NCBI GenBank assembly: GCA_963841445.1
Contig: CAWJCP010000002.1
Location: 248,001-312,000, forward strand
Source of the DNA: Mayfieldus sp963841445
GTDB taxonomy: Bacteria; Actinomycetota; Thermoleophilia; Solirubrobacterales; 70-9
DNA length: 64,000 nt
Direction of reading: 5' to 3'
The notes beneath the pieces are model-generated. The model was not told where the DNA came from and searched no databases. It saw only the letters and a list, made by a program, of their open reading frames with translations. A program made the translations under genes and the position numbers. Shown here in pieces: positions 18,712-27,313 of this stretch; the first letter of the stretch is position 1; each line of letters starts with the position of its first letter.

Positions 18712-18766
18712 CAAAAGAGACGCCCCGCCGAAGCGGGGCGCTCTGGGGTACTACAGGGAGGAGAGA
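18712..18766 (-). repeat. Dispersed hairpin repeat, copy 1
   Basis: A 55-bp sequence found again at 39772-39827 with differences mainly in the loop. Its core is a stem of eight G/C pairs (CGCCCCGC / GCGGGGCG) extended by AGAG/CTCT with one bulge. Read on the minus strand, the stem is followed by TCTCTTTTG, like an intrinsic terminator. A conserved flank (GGGGTACTACAGGGAGGAGAGA on plus, given in part) shows that more than the hairpin is kept. Confidence 0.7.
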
Positions 18767-19021
18767 ACTGCCGCAGACTGCTTGAGCAACCGGATTCCGC
18801 ATGAGCAAGCCAAGTGAGATCCGGGTTAGGTCCGGTTATTTCCGGTCGGACTTGCGAACGACTGGCGAACGAAGCGGCCATCGGCACCTCGAGGTTGCTT
18901 CCAACCTCGCATGGCGCTTTCGGCGACCGCCCATTTGGGACACAGCGCTGCCGCTTTTCGCGTGAATGCGAGCGCGCGCGGGTCCCGAAACCCCCTCCGC
19001 ATGGGCGTGCTGAGCCGATAC

Positions 19022-19058
19022 GGCGTGCCCAATGTCATTTGTTTGAGCCGATCGTCGT
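19022..19058 (+). repeat. Dispersed repeat A, copy 1
   Basis: A 37-bp sequence (GGCGTGCCCAATGTCATTTG, then TTTGAGCCGATCGTCGT-like) that recurs at 33328-33365 with one extra C and two substitutions. In both places it is followed by repeat B, 52-163 bp further on. At 33.3 kb it replaces the natural end of a response-regulator gene. Confidence 0.75.
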
Positions 19059-19129
19059 ATCAGGTCGATCCGCAGCGGCCGACCGCCTACTTCAGCTCGT
19101 CGGGCGGCGTCTGGACGTTCGGCCCCTGA
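19058..19129 (+). pseudogene. 3' tail of a VWTFGP-type secreted protein gene
   Basis: Encodes YQVDPQRPTAYFSSSGG followed by VWTFGP and TGA. It closely matches the last 23 residues of the gene fragment at 35284-35679 (YQVDEQRPTAYRGASGG...VWTFGP) and of the gene at 28041-29208. Nothing upstream belongs to the family, so this is a remnant joined directly to repeat A. Confidence 0.75.
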
Positions 19130-19221
19130 TCATGAACGGATTCCGCGGCGTCGCCGAGGGCTTGTGCGACAGCCTCGCGTGAAAGCGAAAGTGGCTGTAG
19201 GAAAACACCGCTGCTGCTCGG

Positions 19222-19297
19222 GACGAAAAGCGGGAGCGGAGGCCAACCCCTCTCAAGCGGTATTAGTGGCTGGAGAGCCCCACGAACAAGGGCGGCA
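19222..19297 (+). repeat. Dispersed repeat B, copy 1
   Basis: A 76-bp sequence starting GACGAAAAGCGGGAG that recurs at 33418-33493 with three mismatches. It contains a CTCTC...GAGAG stem around an AAGCGGTATT loop. It encodes nothing recognisable in either copy. Together with repeat A it frames variable DNA, so it may be one end of a cassette or a recombination hot spot. Confidence 0.75.
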
Positions 19298-19364
19298 CCG
19301 AGTAGCGGGTTTGCGCTCAGCCGCCGGGAACCCGTAGGATCGCTCCATCTCAACGAAAGCTCGC

Positions 19365-20290
19365 ATGGGGGGAGCTGTCGGGCGGCACCGAAGTAGGTGG
19401 CGGGGGTGTGCTCTTGCTTTGGTCTTCTTCGCCTGCACGCTGGCAATGCCCTCCTCCAGCGCCGCCTCAACAACGATCGGGCAGCTTGCCCCCGGGGACT
19501 TCGCCGCCAGCTAGCTGCGGCGGCGGGCCCCTTTGACTCCTTTAACCAGACCGTCACCTCGGGGAGCAGCTACATCGTGCCGCCTACCGGCGTAAAGGTC
19601 ACGTCTTGGAGCACAAACGCCGCCGCCGCCGGTGTCGGACAGCAGATGCTGGAGATGAAGATCTTTCGCAAGGTCGCCGAGCCGCTGACCTACAAGGTCG
19701 TCGGCCACGATGGCCCTCACCCCATTACCCCGGGCGTCCTTAACAGCTTCCAGACGGACATCGCAGTCCAGCCTGGCGACGTGGTCGGTCTCAACGACCA
19801 AAACGCCAGCACGGTCCCCAACGCATGCGACTTCTCAGTTCCCGGGGAAGTTTCCCCGCTCGAACGGGCTGGCGACTTGGCTGACGGAGCAGGCGGCGAC
19901 TGGGTTGCCAACGGCGATCCCGACTACCGAATGAACGTCACCGCAGTCGTCGCACTGAAGCCCTCAAACACCTATGGCTTTGGCAAAGTTAAGGACCACA
20001 AGCACAACGGCACGGCGACCATCGCCGTGAAGGTTCCGGGGCCAGGAACCCTCTCGCTGACCGGCAAGGGCATAAAGACACAGCGAACTGGCGGAGCCGT
20101 AGCGAGCAAGGCAGTCACCGCAGCTGGCACGGTGAAGCTGCCGGTAAAGCCCAAGGGCAAGACCAAGCGCAAGCTCAGCAAGAGGGGCAAGGCGAAGGTC
20201 AAGGTCACCGTGACCTACACCCCGCATGGGGACATCGTTGGCGATCCGAACACCCAGACCAAGCGCGTCAAGCTGATCAAGAAGCACTAG
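19365..20290 (+). pseudogene. Secreted protein with lysine-rich C-terminal domain, frameshifted after the signal peptide
   Basis: The ATG at 19365 encodes a clear signal peptide (RGCALALVFFACTLAMPSSS, cleavage after SAA) and TTIGQLAPGD, then hits TAG at 19512. The mature domain continues in another frame from about 19530 (GPFDSFNQTVTSGSSYIVPP) to the lysine-rich end KRVKLIKKH. It parallels the gene at 14794-15771. A frameshift lies between about 19490 and 19530. A long frame beginning at 19397 is only partly the real protein. Confidence 0.7.
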
Positions 20291-20479
20291 AGCCGCCTGC
20301 GGCGCAAGCTCGACCCGATTTCCGTGCCTGGGAGCCGCCGGTAATGGGTCGACTCGAGCTTCAAATCGCCCGTTTGCGCTCCTGGGTCCCGCCGCTGAGG
20401 GAATCCTCGCCTCGCGGTCTCGGTGAGACCGAGCCCGGCTCAGTGGTGGCGTTGCGCTGGGTCTCAGCAAATATCCCGC

Positions 20480-20512
20480 TGTATTAGAGGTTCCCTGATA
20501 CTGTCTAATACA
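20480..20512. promoter_or_regulatory. Perfect inverted repeat over the ATPase gene start
   Basis: Arms TGTATTAGA (20480-20488) and TCTAATACA (20504-20512) are perfect 9-bp complements with a 15-bp spacer, and the right arm ends on the A of the ATG. A TGATACTGT extended -10-like sequence lies between the arms, which would give an almost leaderless mRNA. It looks like a repressor operator over the promoter. Confidence 0.6.
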
Positions 20513-21699
20513 TGGGCAGAGGCGCCGATACGCGCAACCCCTACACCCCCGACATGGGAGCTCGCCCACCGTTCCTCGCCGGCCGCGACCCGGAGATGGC
20601 GTACTTCGAGGAGATCATCCACCAGGTCGGTGCCGGTGGCACCCAGAAGCACCTGATTCTGACCGGCCTGCGCGGGGTCGGCAAGACGGTTCTGCTGAAC
20701 GAGTTCGAAGCCGACTGCGAGGGCGCCGGCTGGCCCGGTGAGACCCGCGAGCTCGCCGAGGACTCGCGCATCGCAAACATCGTCGCGAAGGCGACCCGCA
20801 AGGCCCTGCTGCAGATGAGCGCCAGCAAGCGGGCTGGCGAGGCGATCAAGCGCGGCCTGAGAACGTTGAAGGGCTTTACCGTCACCTACGGCGAGCTGAG
20901 CATGAAGTTTGACGTCGACGCCATCCCTGGCCTGGCCGACTCGGGCGATCTAGCCGATGATCTGCGCGATGTCCTAGTCGAGGTGGGAAACGCGGCGGCG
21001 GCCCACGGCAGCGGCTTCGCCCTGATCCTCGACGAGATGCAGCACCTATCTAAGCCCGACCTCGAGGTGCTGATCATCGCCCTGCATCGCGCCAAGCAGA
21101 AGGGACTGCCGGTGGCGCTAGTCGGGGGCGGACTGCCGCTGCTACCCGAGCTGACTGGCGAGGCAAAGAGCTACGCCGAACGCGGTTTCGAGTTTCGCCC
21201 GATCGATGCGCTTGAACACGGAGCGGCGCTGAAGGCGCTGGAGGAGCCGGCATCAGAGCAAGGGGTGCGCTGGGAGCGCAAAGCCACCGCGCGAGTGGTC
21301 GAGTTGACCAAGGGCTACCCCTATTTCCTGCAGGAGTACGGCCGCGAGATCTGGAAGGTCGGCCAGGGCCAGACGATCTCACTCGACGACGTGCGCGCAG
21401 CAGAGCCGCTGGTGCTCGAGTACCTCGACGACAACTTCTTTCGCCAGCGAATCGGCAAGCTGCCCGCCTACGAGCGCCGCTACATGGCGGCCATGGCCTC
21501 GCTCGGCGACGGACCGCAGAAGACCAACGCCGTGGCCGAGGCCCAGGGGAGCACTCCGCAGAGCGTCTCCCTGACCCGCGACGCGCTGATCAAGGCCAGC
21601 CTGATCTACGCCCCCAAGCGCGGCTACGTCGATTTCACCGTGCCGCTCTGCGGCGACTACATCCGCCGCCATCACCCGCTCGCCGCCGAACCGGGATAG
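20512..21699 (+). CDS. AAA/STAND-like ATP-binding protein
   Basis: A 395-residue P-loop ATPase. Walker A is LTGLRGVGKT (about 50), Walker B is FALILDEMQ (about 172), and an arginine-finger-like region follows LVGGGLPLLPEL. The C-terminal third looks like a winged helix (AEAQGSTPQSVSLTRDALIKASLI). Such Orc1/Cdc6-like or MNS-type ATPases are frequent in actinobacteria and their role is largely unknown; some sit in defence or mobile loci. The start coincides with a perfect inverted repeat. It lies 66 bp upstream of the interrupted response regulator. Confidence 0.75.
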   Translation: MGRGADTRNPYTPDMGARPPFLAGRDPEMAYFEEIIHQVGAGGTQKHLILTGLRGVGKTVLLNEFEADCEGAGWPGETRELAEDSRIANIVAKATRKALLQMSASKRAGEAIKRGLRTLKGFTVTYGELSMKFDVDAIPGLADSGDLADDLRDVLVEVGNAAAAHGSGFALILDEMQHLSKPDLEVLIIALHRAKQKGLPVALVGGGLPLLPELTGEAKSYAERGFEFRPIDALEHGAALKALEEPASEQGVRWERKATARVVELTKGYPYFLQEYGREIWKVGQGQTISLDDVRAAEPLVLEYLDDNFFRQRIGKLPAYERRYMAAMASLGDGPQKTNAVAEAQGSTPQSVSLTRDALIKASLIYAPKRGYVDFTVPLCGDYIRRHHPLAAEPG

Positions 21700-21765
21700 G
21701 CCGTTAGTCAACGGCTCCATGGCGCAAAGGGGGAGAGCTGCCTCGGCGTTGGCGCTTAACGGCGC

Positions 21766-22112
21766 ATGCTTCCGCAGCCAAAGACACTCGCCACGGTGGT
21801 GGTATGCGAGGACGACGAGCCGACCCTGGAGCTGCTCTGCGACCACCTCGCGGCGGACCGCTACGAGGCGCTGCCGGCCCCGGCGGCCTCCGACGCGCTG
21901 CGGCTCTGCCACTACAAGCAGCCCGACCTGCTGGTCCTCGACCTGATGCTGCCCGATGCCGCCGGCCTCGACGTCCTGCGCGAGGTGCGAGCCGCCGACG
22001 GAGCGACGAGCAAGTGCGATCCGGCCCTGCCGGTGATCGTGCTCAGCGGTCGCGGCTCTGAGCACGACCGGGTCCGCGGGCTTCGGGAGGGCGCCGACGA
22101 CTATCTCGTCAA
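21766..22112 (+). pseudogene. Response regulator, receiver half (interrupted by element)
   Basis: Encodes an OmpR/PhoB-type receiver domain. It has the acidic pair CEDDEP (about 14-19), phospho-acceptor Asp in LLVLDLMLPD (about 64), switch region VIVLSGRG, and the conserved Lys in GADDYLVK (about 116). After GTCAA at 22112 the frame enters foreign DNA and stops at 22125. The missing linker and DNA-binding domain resume at 32989 in the same frame (KPVHYPELAARV). The whole regulator would have about 245 residues, standard for the family. As it stands, only a receiver stub can be made. Confidence 0.9.
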
Positions 22113-22131
22113 AGTGACGGCGTAATTGTTT
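22092..22131. other. attL of the integrative element
   Basis: Host sequence GACGACTATCTCGTC joins element sequence at the shared CAA (22110-22112). The element arm AAGTGACGGCGTAATTGTTT (22112-22131) is the right half of the inferred attP. Crossover is placed within the AA common to both ends. Confidence 0.75.
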
Positions 22132-23737
22132 TCGGCTTGCTGAAGCGGCTCGCGGAACCGAGGGACGATGGCTTCGCCGTCCTGCTCCAGCGCCTGGTGG
22201 CGGATCACCGGCTCGATCCAGACGTCTCCGATCAGCTCCACATGGGCTCGCTCGGGCAGGCCGCGATGCACGACAAACCCCTCGAACAGCCGGGAGAGCG
22301 CCGCCCTTACGGCGTCGGTACTGGCGGCGTCGTTGATCTCCCCCGCGATCGCCTTGCGGATCTCAGAGAGTCGCCGCAGCGTCTCGGCCTCCGCGTCCAC
22401 CTGGTCGCTGCCGGCCGCAGCGTCCTGCTCGGATGCGATCAGCCGCTCAGCTTCGGCCTCAGCGGCCTCTAGATCGGCCTCTATCTCGGCCATCAGGGGC
22501 TCAAAACGCTTCCCGCTCAGGTCGCCGCTGCGATAGTCACGCTGGGCGCGCTTCGCTTCGGCCCGGAGCTCGCGTGACCTCGCTGTCGGCCTGCTCGCGT
22601 AGCGCCCGGACCTCAGCAGTCTTTCGGTCGCGGGCCTCAGTGATCGCTTGGCGCGTGGCCTCCACATCGAGGCCCACCTGCTCGAAGTAGCGGTAGACGG
22701 CGGTGTCGATCCCAGCACGGGGTAAGGGGCCGCATCGAGCAGGAGTCCTTGTCGCGGTGGCGTCCGTAGCAGCGATAGACCTCGCTGGAGGCGCTGGCGC
22801 GATTGCGGTGAAGTCCTCGGCACCATCGCCTCGCCGCACTCTCCGCAGCGCAGCATCCCCTTGCGGAAGAGGTGGGAGCCAGCAGGCGGTCGCCCGCCCC
22901 CGTAGGTGCGGGTCCGGGCCGCTCGCAGCGCCTCGACCTGCCTCCAGACCTTCTTCTCGATGATCGGGGCGTGGGCGGCGACGAGAAGGTCTTCACCAAC
23001 GCGCAGCATCCCGGCGTAGAGCGGGTTGGCGAGGATCATCCGCACGGTGCCCTTGGTGCCACTTGCCGCCGCGCAGGGTCGGCGACGCCGTCCTGCGTGA
23101 GAGGCTTGCGCGAGATCGAAAGCTGCGAGGCGCCGGCCGACGTACTCAGCGAAGATGCGGCGCACGACCGCAGCCTCGGCCTTGAGCCGTGGAGCCAGAT
23201 TGCCGTCGCGGTAGCGGTAGCCGTAAGGCCGGGGTCCACCATGATGCTTTCCGGCCTCCCGGCGGCGCTTCATGCCGGCCTTGACCGCCTCGCTCTTACG
23301 ACTGCTGTCCTCCGCGTTGCGCTGCCCCATCAGCGCGGCCATCATCAATCCGATCCTCGGGTCACCGAAAAAGTCGTCTTGAACTGTCCGCAGCGCGACG
23401 CCGTGGCGGCGAAGGTCCGCGACGACCTCGACAAGATGGTCTGCCGCCCCCGGAGCTATCCCCAGCGCCGCGAGCGACGCGATCGGAGTGCTGGACAACC
23501 AGAACCGCCTCGCCGGCCTGTTGGGCCGTTCTCCGCGGCTCGTTTGGCAGCTTCGAGGCCAGGCCCGCGGTTGCCGCTGTAGGCGCTGAACCCCTCGTCT
23601 TGAAACTCGCCGATGATCTCCCACCCTTCGCGCTCGGCCATCGCTCGGGCGTCGGCGAGCTGGGTTGGGATCGAGCCGCGTTTGTCCTCGGTGGACTTCG
23701 CGGCGTATAGGACGGCGTTAGCCTGAGTCTGGGCCAT
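22101..23737 (-). pseudogene. Large serine recombinase (integrase), multiply frameshifted
   Basis: Starts at ATG 23737 after a strong AGGAGG. The catalytic domain begins AVLYAAKSTEDKRGSIPTQL, where Ser in YAAKSTED is the likely nucleophile. HLVEVVADLRRHGVALRTV, the recombinase linker GPRPYGYRYRDG, NPLYAGMLRVGE, a zinc-ribbon CGECGEAMVPR, and a coiled-coil (EIEADLEAAEAEAERL) follow in the expected order but in changing frames. At least five frameshifts are needed between about 23530 and 22560. It is the last gene of the element, next to attL, and its current stop lies in host DNA. Confidence 0.85.
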
Positions 23738-23741
23738 GGAC

Positions 23742-23963
23742 TTACCTCCTTGGCTCCGGGCCGGGGGCGTTTTGGCGCTGCCCGGCCATTTCCATGTCCT
23801 CACCATCGTACTGCCGTCGAGTGTCGTCGGCAGCACGCTGAACGGCCGCGATGATCGCGGCGGTGTTGGACTCGGCGCCAGCATCCCGCAGCACCCTGAG
23901 GTTGGCGACAAGCTGGCGGTATTGGGTCGCGCTGGGGGTGATCTCGACTCTGGCGGCGCTCAT
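23742..23963 (-). CDS. Small element protein (73 aa), unknown
   Basis: A 73-residue protein starting MSAARVEITPSATQYRQLVA. It is predicted helical and hydrophilic (LRVLRDAGAESNTAAIIAAV). Its ATG overlaps the stop of the preceding 53-residue frame, and it ends 5 bp before the recombinase ATG, so it belongs to the leftward operon. Function unknown; it could be an accessory or directionality factor, but no helix-turn-helix is evident. Confidence 0.6.
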   Translation of the reverse strand: MSAARVEITPSATQYRQLVANLRVLRDAGAESNTAAIIAAVQRAADDTRRQYDGEDMEMAGQRQNAPGPEPRR

Positions 23964-24121
23964 TGCTCCAGCTCCGCGATCCGCTGCCGCAGGCGCTGAA
24001 CCGTCCGATCGACGTCGTGGCCGCCCCCGCGGACCCGGACCTTGCCGGCCTCCAAGGTCTCGATCGCCCGTCTCGGCTTCGCCGCCAGGCTGCGGCGACT
24101 GTTGGCTGAGAGGCGGGTCAT
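23960..24121 (-). CDS. Small basic element protein (53 aa)
   Basis: A 53-residue frame, MTRLSANSRRSLAAKPRRAI to QRIAELEQ, with a GGGHDVDRTVQRLRQRIAEL segment that may form a short helix. It overlaps the DUF3987 stop by ATGA upstream and the 73-residue gene by ATGA downstream, which is strong support for real translation. Highly basic; it could bind nucleic acid. Confidence 0.55.
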   Translation of the reverse strand: MTRLSANSRRSLAAKPRRAIETLEAGKVRVRGGGHDVDRTVQRLRQRIAELEQ

Positions 24122-25652
24122 CCTGAGCCCCACTTCGCCCGCACCCGCTCGGCCTCTTCCTCGGGGGTCGCCTCTTCGATCGGCGATTCGTCGCCGTTAT
24201 CCGAAAACCCGGAGGAAAGTGCCTGGGCGGTCGGAGGAAAGGTCTCTGGGCCACCCCTTTGCTCCGAAGACTCACGCACTTCGCTCCGGGGTCCGGCGTA
24301 CCAGGTGTGCGCTGGTCGCCCAGGGGTCTCAATAGTCCGTTCGTGAGCCAGACCTCGCGTTGAGAGGAACCGGAGTCCCTGGTCGATCTCCTCGGCGGGA
24401 ACGTGTCCACCGACGAGGGCGCGAATGTCGGTTCGAGATAGGCCCTCGGCGCCTGCCTCGCGGATCGCGGCCAGGATCTTGTCTGCGAACGGGTCGCCGA
24501 CCTTGCCACCGAAGATGTGGGCAGCGCTGGCTGCGCAGTAGTCCCAGACTGCGATTGCCGCCCGGAGGTGGTCGACCTCGACGACGAGGCTCTGATCCAG
24601 CAGGGCGTAGAGGACGCCGAGACGACGAACATGCGCCTCGGCGCGAGCGGTGACAGCGCCCAGGAGGTCGTCGCTGCTCTCGCTCAACTCGTCGTAGAGA
24701 AGCTCCCAGATCGCCCAGGCGTTCTCGGACATGCCGAGCATGCCCCGCGTCTGCGCAGCCCGCAGCGCGTCCCTGACCGTATCTGCCAGCGGCTCAAGCG
24801 CCGCGTCCTCAGATCTGGCCACCACGCGGCAACTTCTTCGACCGCTTCGCGTAGACCCAGAGCCAACGGTTGGCGAAGCCGTTTGCCGACTCGGCCTCGG
24901 TCAGCTCGTTCCGCAGCTCGCGGACGGTGATGTGACCGATCAGAGAGACGAGCGAGCCGGTTGTCTTTTCCGGCTGCTGCTTTGACATGCCGCGAGCGTT
25001 GCCGTGGTCCCACAAGTCGCGCAGGATCGGGCTGACCGTGTTGCCCTCCCGCTGCATCACCCGGAGTACCTGGGCAAGCTCGCCCTGAACCACAAGCAGG
25101 CGCTTGTCCTGGATGCCGGGATCGACCTCATCCTCGATCCGACCGTCCTCGTCGGCGCGGCGCCTTCTCCTCCTTGTTCTTCGCCTTGCGCCAGATCACG
25201 ACCGGATCGCGCACGGCGTGGATTAGGCCCTCGCCGCTGGCGATCCCCGAGCCGATACAAGCCTCCGACCACGCAGCATCGGCCAGCGCCATGACACGCC
25301 GAACGTGGCCCCACGAGGTTCCCTTGCGGGCCTTCGCAGTTTCGCCCACGATCCCGGCGAACTCGTTGGTGCCGTGGTCGTCGCTCTCGACTCGGAAGCC
25401 AGGGCCGCGACCACAGGCATTGCCGAAGGCGAGCAAGAGCTGGATCAAGGTCGCCGCGGGGTCAGCCTCGGTGTGCGGCTCGACCGTGCGAACGAACTCG
25501 CCAGCCAGACCGTGGAACGCTGCCTCCCGCAAGTGCGCAGGGGCCGGAGGAAAGCCCGTTTCGCCGGAGGAAAGCCCCTTTCCGTTCTGGCTCGGGTTCT
25601 GCCTCTGTGCCTGCTGCTCAATGTGGGCGACGATGCGCGCGGCGTCATTCAT
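24118..25652 (-). pseudogene. DUF3987 replication-type ATPase, two frameshifts
   Basis: Three consecutive frames build one DUF3987 protein of about 510 residues. The N-terminal part (AAFHGLAGEFVRTVEPHTEA) has the Walker-A-like GETAKARKGTS. The middle (LLVVQGELAQVLRVMQREGN, LIGHITVRELRNEL) has the Walker-B-like part. The C-terminal part (AAAHIFGGKVGDPFADKIL) carries a winged-helix-like domain. Shifts lie near 25145 and 24825. DUF3987 proteins are primase/helicase-like and typical of phages and satellites. The ATG at 25652 overlaps the preceding gene by ATGA. Confidence 0.75.
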
Positions 25653-25960
25653 CGCCGGACCTCCATCCGGAGCCCGAACTCGGCGACCTCATCTACCAGT
25701 CCCAGAACCTCATCGACGGACCCGGAGGTTTCGATCAGCAGACCGCGGTCGCGGAGTGCCTGTCTCCGCCGCTCGCCGTCGATCCTGCCGACGCTGCCGC
25801 GAATGGCCTGCGCTATCTCTCGTTGGCGGTCGCCGCGCTCGAGCTCGGCAATCTCGGCCGGCGTGAAGCTGCTCCTGTAGCAGCGAGCGCACACGGTCTG
25901 TCCAAGCCGCAAGCTCTGAGCCGCGTACCCAGCTCGCTCGCACCGTTCGCAGGCACTCAT
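25649..25960 (-). CDS. Zinc-ribbon protein (103 aa) of the element
   Basis: Starts MSACERCERAGYAAQSLRLG and holds two Cys pairs, CERC and CARC, about 20 residues apart, forming a zinc ribbon. The rest is helical (GDRQREIAQAIRGSVGRIDG). Overlaps of 4 bp with both neighbours place it in the leftward operon before the DUF3987 gene. It resembles small phage zinc-ribbon proteins; partner unknown. Confidence 0.65.
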   Translation of the reverse strand: MSACERCERAGYAAQSLRLGQTVCARCYRSSFTPAEIAELERGDRQREIAQAIRGSVGRIDGERRRQALRDRGLLIETSGSVDEVLGLVDEVAEFGLRMEVRR

Positions 25961-26196
25961 GTGGCCCTCTCCCGCGCTGCGAGCAGGGCCTGCGTAATGC
26001 GGGTTGCCTCATCTCTGCGATCGGCCCAGCGATCGGGGTGCGTAAGTGCAGCAGCCCGTGTCAGCGTCTCTCGATCGAGGAGCGCACCGGCGGGGCGCTG
26101 GAGATCGCGATCACGCCTCCAGCAGCTCCGGCAAAGCCAATGGCTCGCGCGCAGCGGGTAGAAGGCATCGCCGCACCGACAGACGCGATAGCTCAC
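25957..26196 (-). CDS. Zinc-ribbon protein with HPD mini-J-like helix
   Basis: A 79-residue protein. The N-terminal half has CRCG and CRSC pairs (a zinc ribbon). The C-terminal half reads LTRAAALTHPDRWADRRDEA followed by TRITQALLAARE, which looks like helix II, the HPD loop and helix III of a J-domain. HPD is the motif by which J-proteins stimulate Hsp70/DnaK ATPase. It overlaps the next gene by ATGA. The J-domain reading is a pattern judgement on a short sequence. Confidence 0.6.
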   Translation of the reverse strand: MSYRVCRCGDAFYPLRASHWLCRSCWRRDRDLQRPAGALLDRETLTRAAALTHPDRWADRRDEATRITQALLAARERAT

Positions 26197-26200
26197 CGGG

Positions 26201-27060
26201 TCACCCGCGCCTGTGGGGTTTGGCAGGCCGCTCCATCGCGGACGTGCGAACGGGCTGTGGCCTTACGACAGCGTCGGAGGGAAGCCGCGTCGCCAGCCCG
26301 CCCCAACGGCCGCTGCCGATGTGGCGCTTGCGGAGAACGCGGTATCTCTGCCCATCTGCATCGGTGACCATGAGGGCCAAGACCAGCTCATGTCCATTCG
26401 GGGAGCTCGGGGTCCCGATCAGCGCCCCGCAAGCGATGCAGACCGGATCGCCGTCGAGGTCAGGAACCGTGAAGGAATGTGCGCACGTTGGCCGGTGTCG
26501 CTCGGAAACCACCGGGGCGGGAGCCTTCTGCCATTCCTCGCGCTCGGCCGCGCGATGGGCTCGGACGGCGTGCGTATGACTCAGATACCGCGCGTTGCGC
26601 CGCTTGTGATCGAGCGAAGCGCCGCAGCCGCACTGACAGGTGCGGTGCGGCTCGGCATCACCGTCGGGGTCGTCGGAGCTGGAAGAGGTAGCGCGCTCCC
26701 CGCGTCGACCACCGCGGCGGCGCTCATTCGTGGCGGGGCGCGCGGCGCGCCGGATCGGCGGCCCGTGTGGGAGCGCATGATCTTGTCGACCTCACGCTCA
26801 CGGACGGCCGGGGAGGCGATCGACTCGGCGCGGCGAAGCTGCCTTACTGCCGGCCGGTCTTGCGGTGCAAAAAGCTCGGGGTGTTCGAGGCAATGCTCGT
26901 ATGCCCGCCTCAGGATCGGGGCGCAGCGTTTAGCCGCCTGCTCGCTTAGCGCCTTCGCTTCCGGCCGCTCCAGAAATTCCCGCTGCTCTGCCGTCGCGCG
27001 CCCAGCCGCCTCGGCAAAGCCGGCGTCCAACCATCGCTTTTTGATGCTCTGTTCCGTCAC
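26201..27060 (-). pseudogene. Zinc-finger protein at the head of the element operon, frameshifted
   Basis: GTG at 27060 (after GAAGGGG) starts MTEQSIKKRWLDAGFAEAAG and a helical region. Near 26770 the frame turns into low-complexity sequence. The adjacent frame supplies RTCQCGCGASLDHKRRNARYLSH, a Cys-rich finger common in actinobacterial proteins, and then a second zinc ribbon (CAHSF...PVCIACG) to the stop at 26201. The joined protein has about 285 residues. One indel at about 26765-26785 is implied. It is the first gene of the leftward operon. Confidence 0.55.
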
Positions 27061-27122
27061 TGCACCCCTTCGGGGGATCGATTGAAGTTTGCCTTGCGTC
27101 CTCGCCGGGGTGTTTCGGTGTC

Positions 27123-27148
27123 GGCGCCGGCTCCTAAGAGCCGACGCC
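27123..27148. promoter_or_regulatory. Strong hairpin in the divergent control region of the element
   Basis: GGCG-C-CGGCTC, loop CTAA, GAGCCG-A-CGCC forms a 10-bp stem with one symmetric mismatch. It lies 63 bp upstream of the leftward operon start and 166 bp upstream of the Ltp gene. It could be an operator, an mRNA leader structure or a terminator. Confidence 0.45.
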
Positions 27149-27313
27149 AATCACCAAGACACTTCGCAGCGACGGACTGCACCGAACAGTCTATTTGCGG
27201 GGTGTGACGGTTTCCTCCAAAACCACCCCTGGTGGCGCCTATTCGCCCGCTTTCTCCGGCTGGGCTTATAAAGTCGCCGGTTGATGCGGTCTCGATCTGG
27301 GAAGGGAGCGTCG

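Larger units (their letters stand above)
18526..19364. other. Intergenic region with repeats and gene fragments
   Basis: About 840 bp without an intact gene. It holds a hairpin repeat (18712-18766), one copy of each of two dispersed repeats (19022-19058 and 19222-19297), and the 3' tail of a secreted-protein gene (19058-19129). A short frame of about 70 codons on the minus strand near 18826-19038 is not recognisable. The region looks like a recombination scar. Confidence 0.6.

Noticed and set aside
18826..19038. Minus-strand 70-codon frame (RRGFRDPRALAFTRKAAALC)
   Set aside because: No RBS, domain or neighbour support; composition is compatible with chance in GC-rich DNA.
20291..20318. Short match (about 25 bp) to the response-regulator SRLRRKLDP coding stretch at 33270-33297
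   Set aside because: Too short and high-GC to prove a duplicated fragment; kept only as a curiosity.
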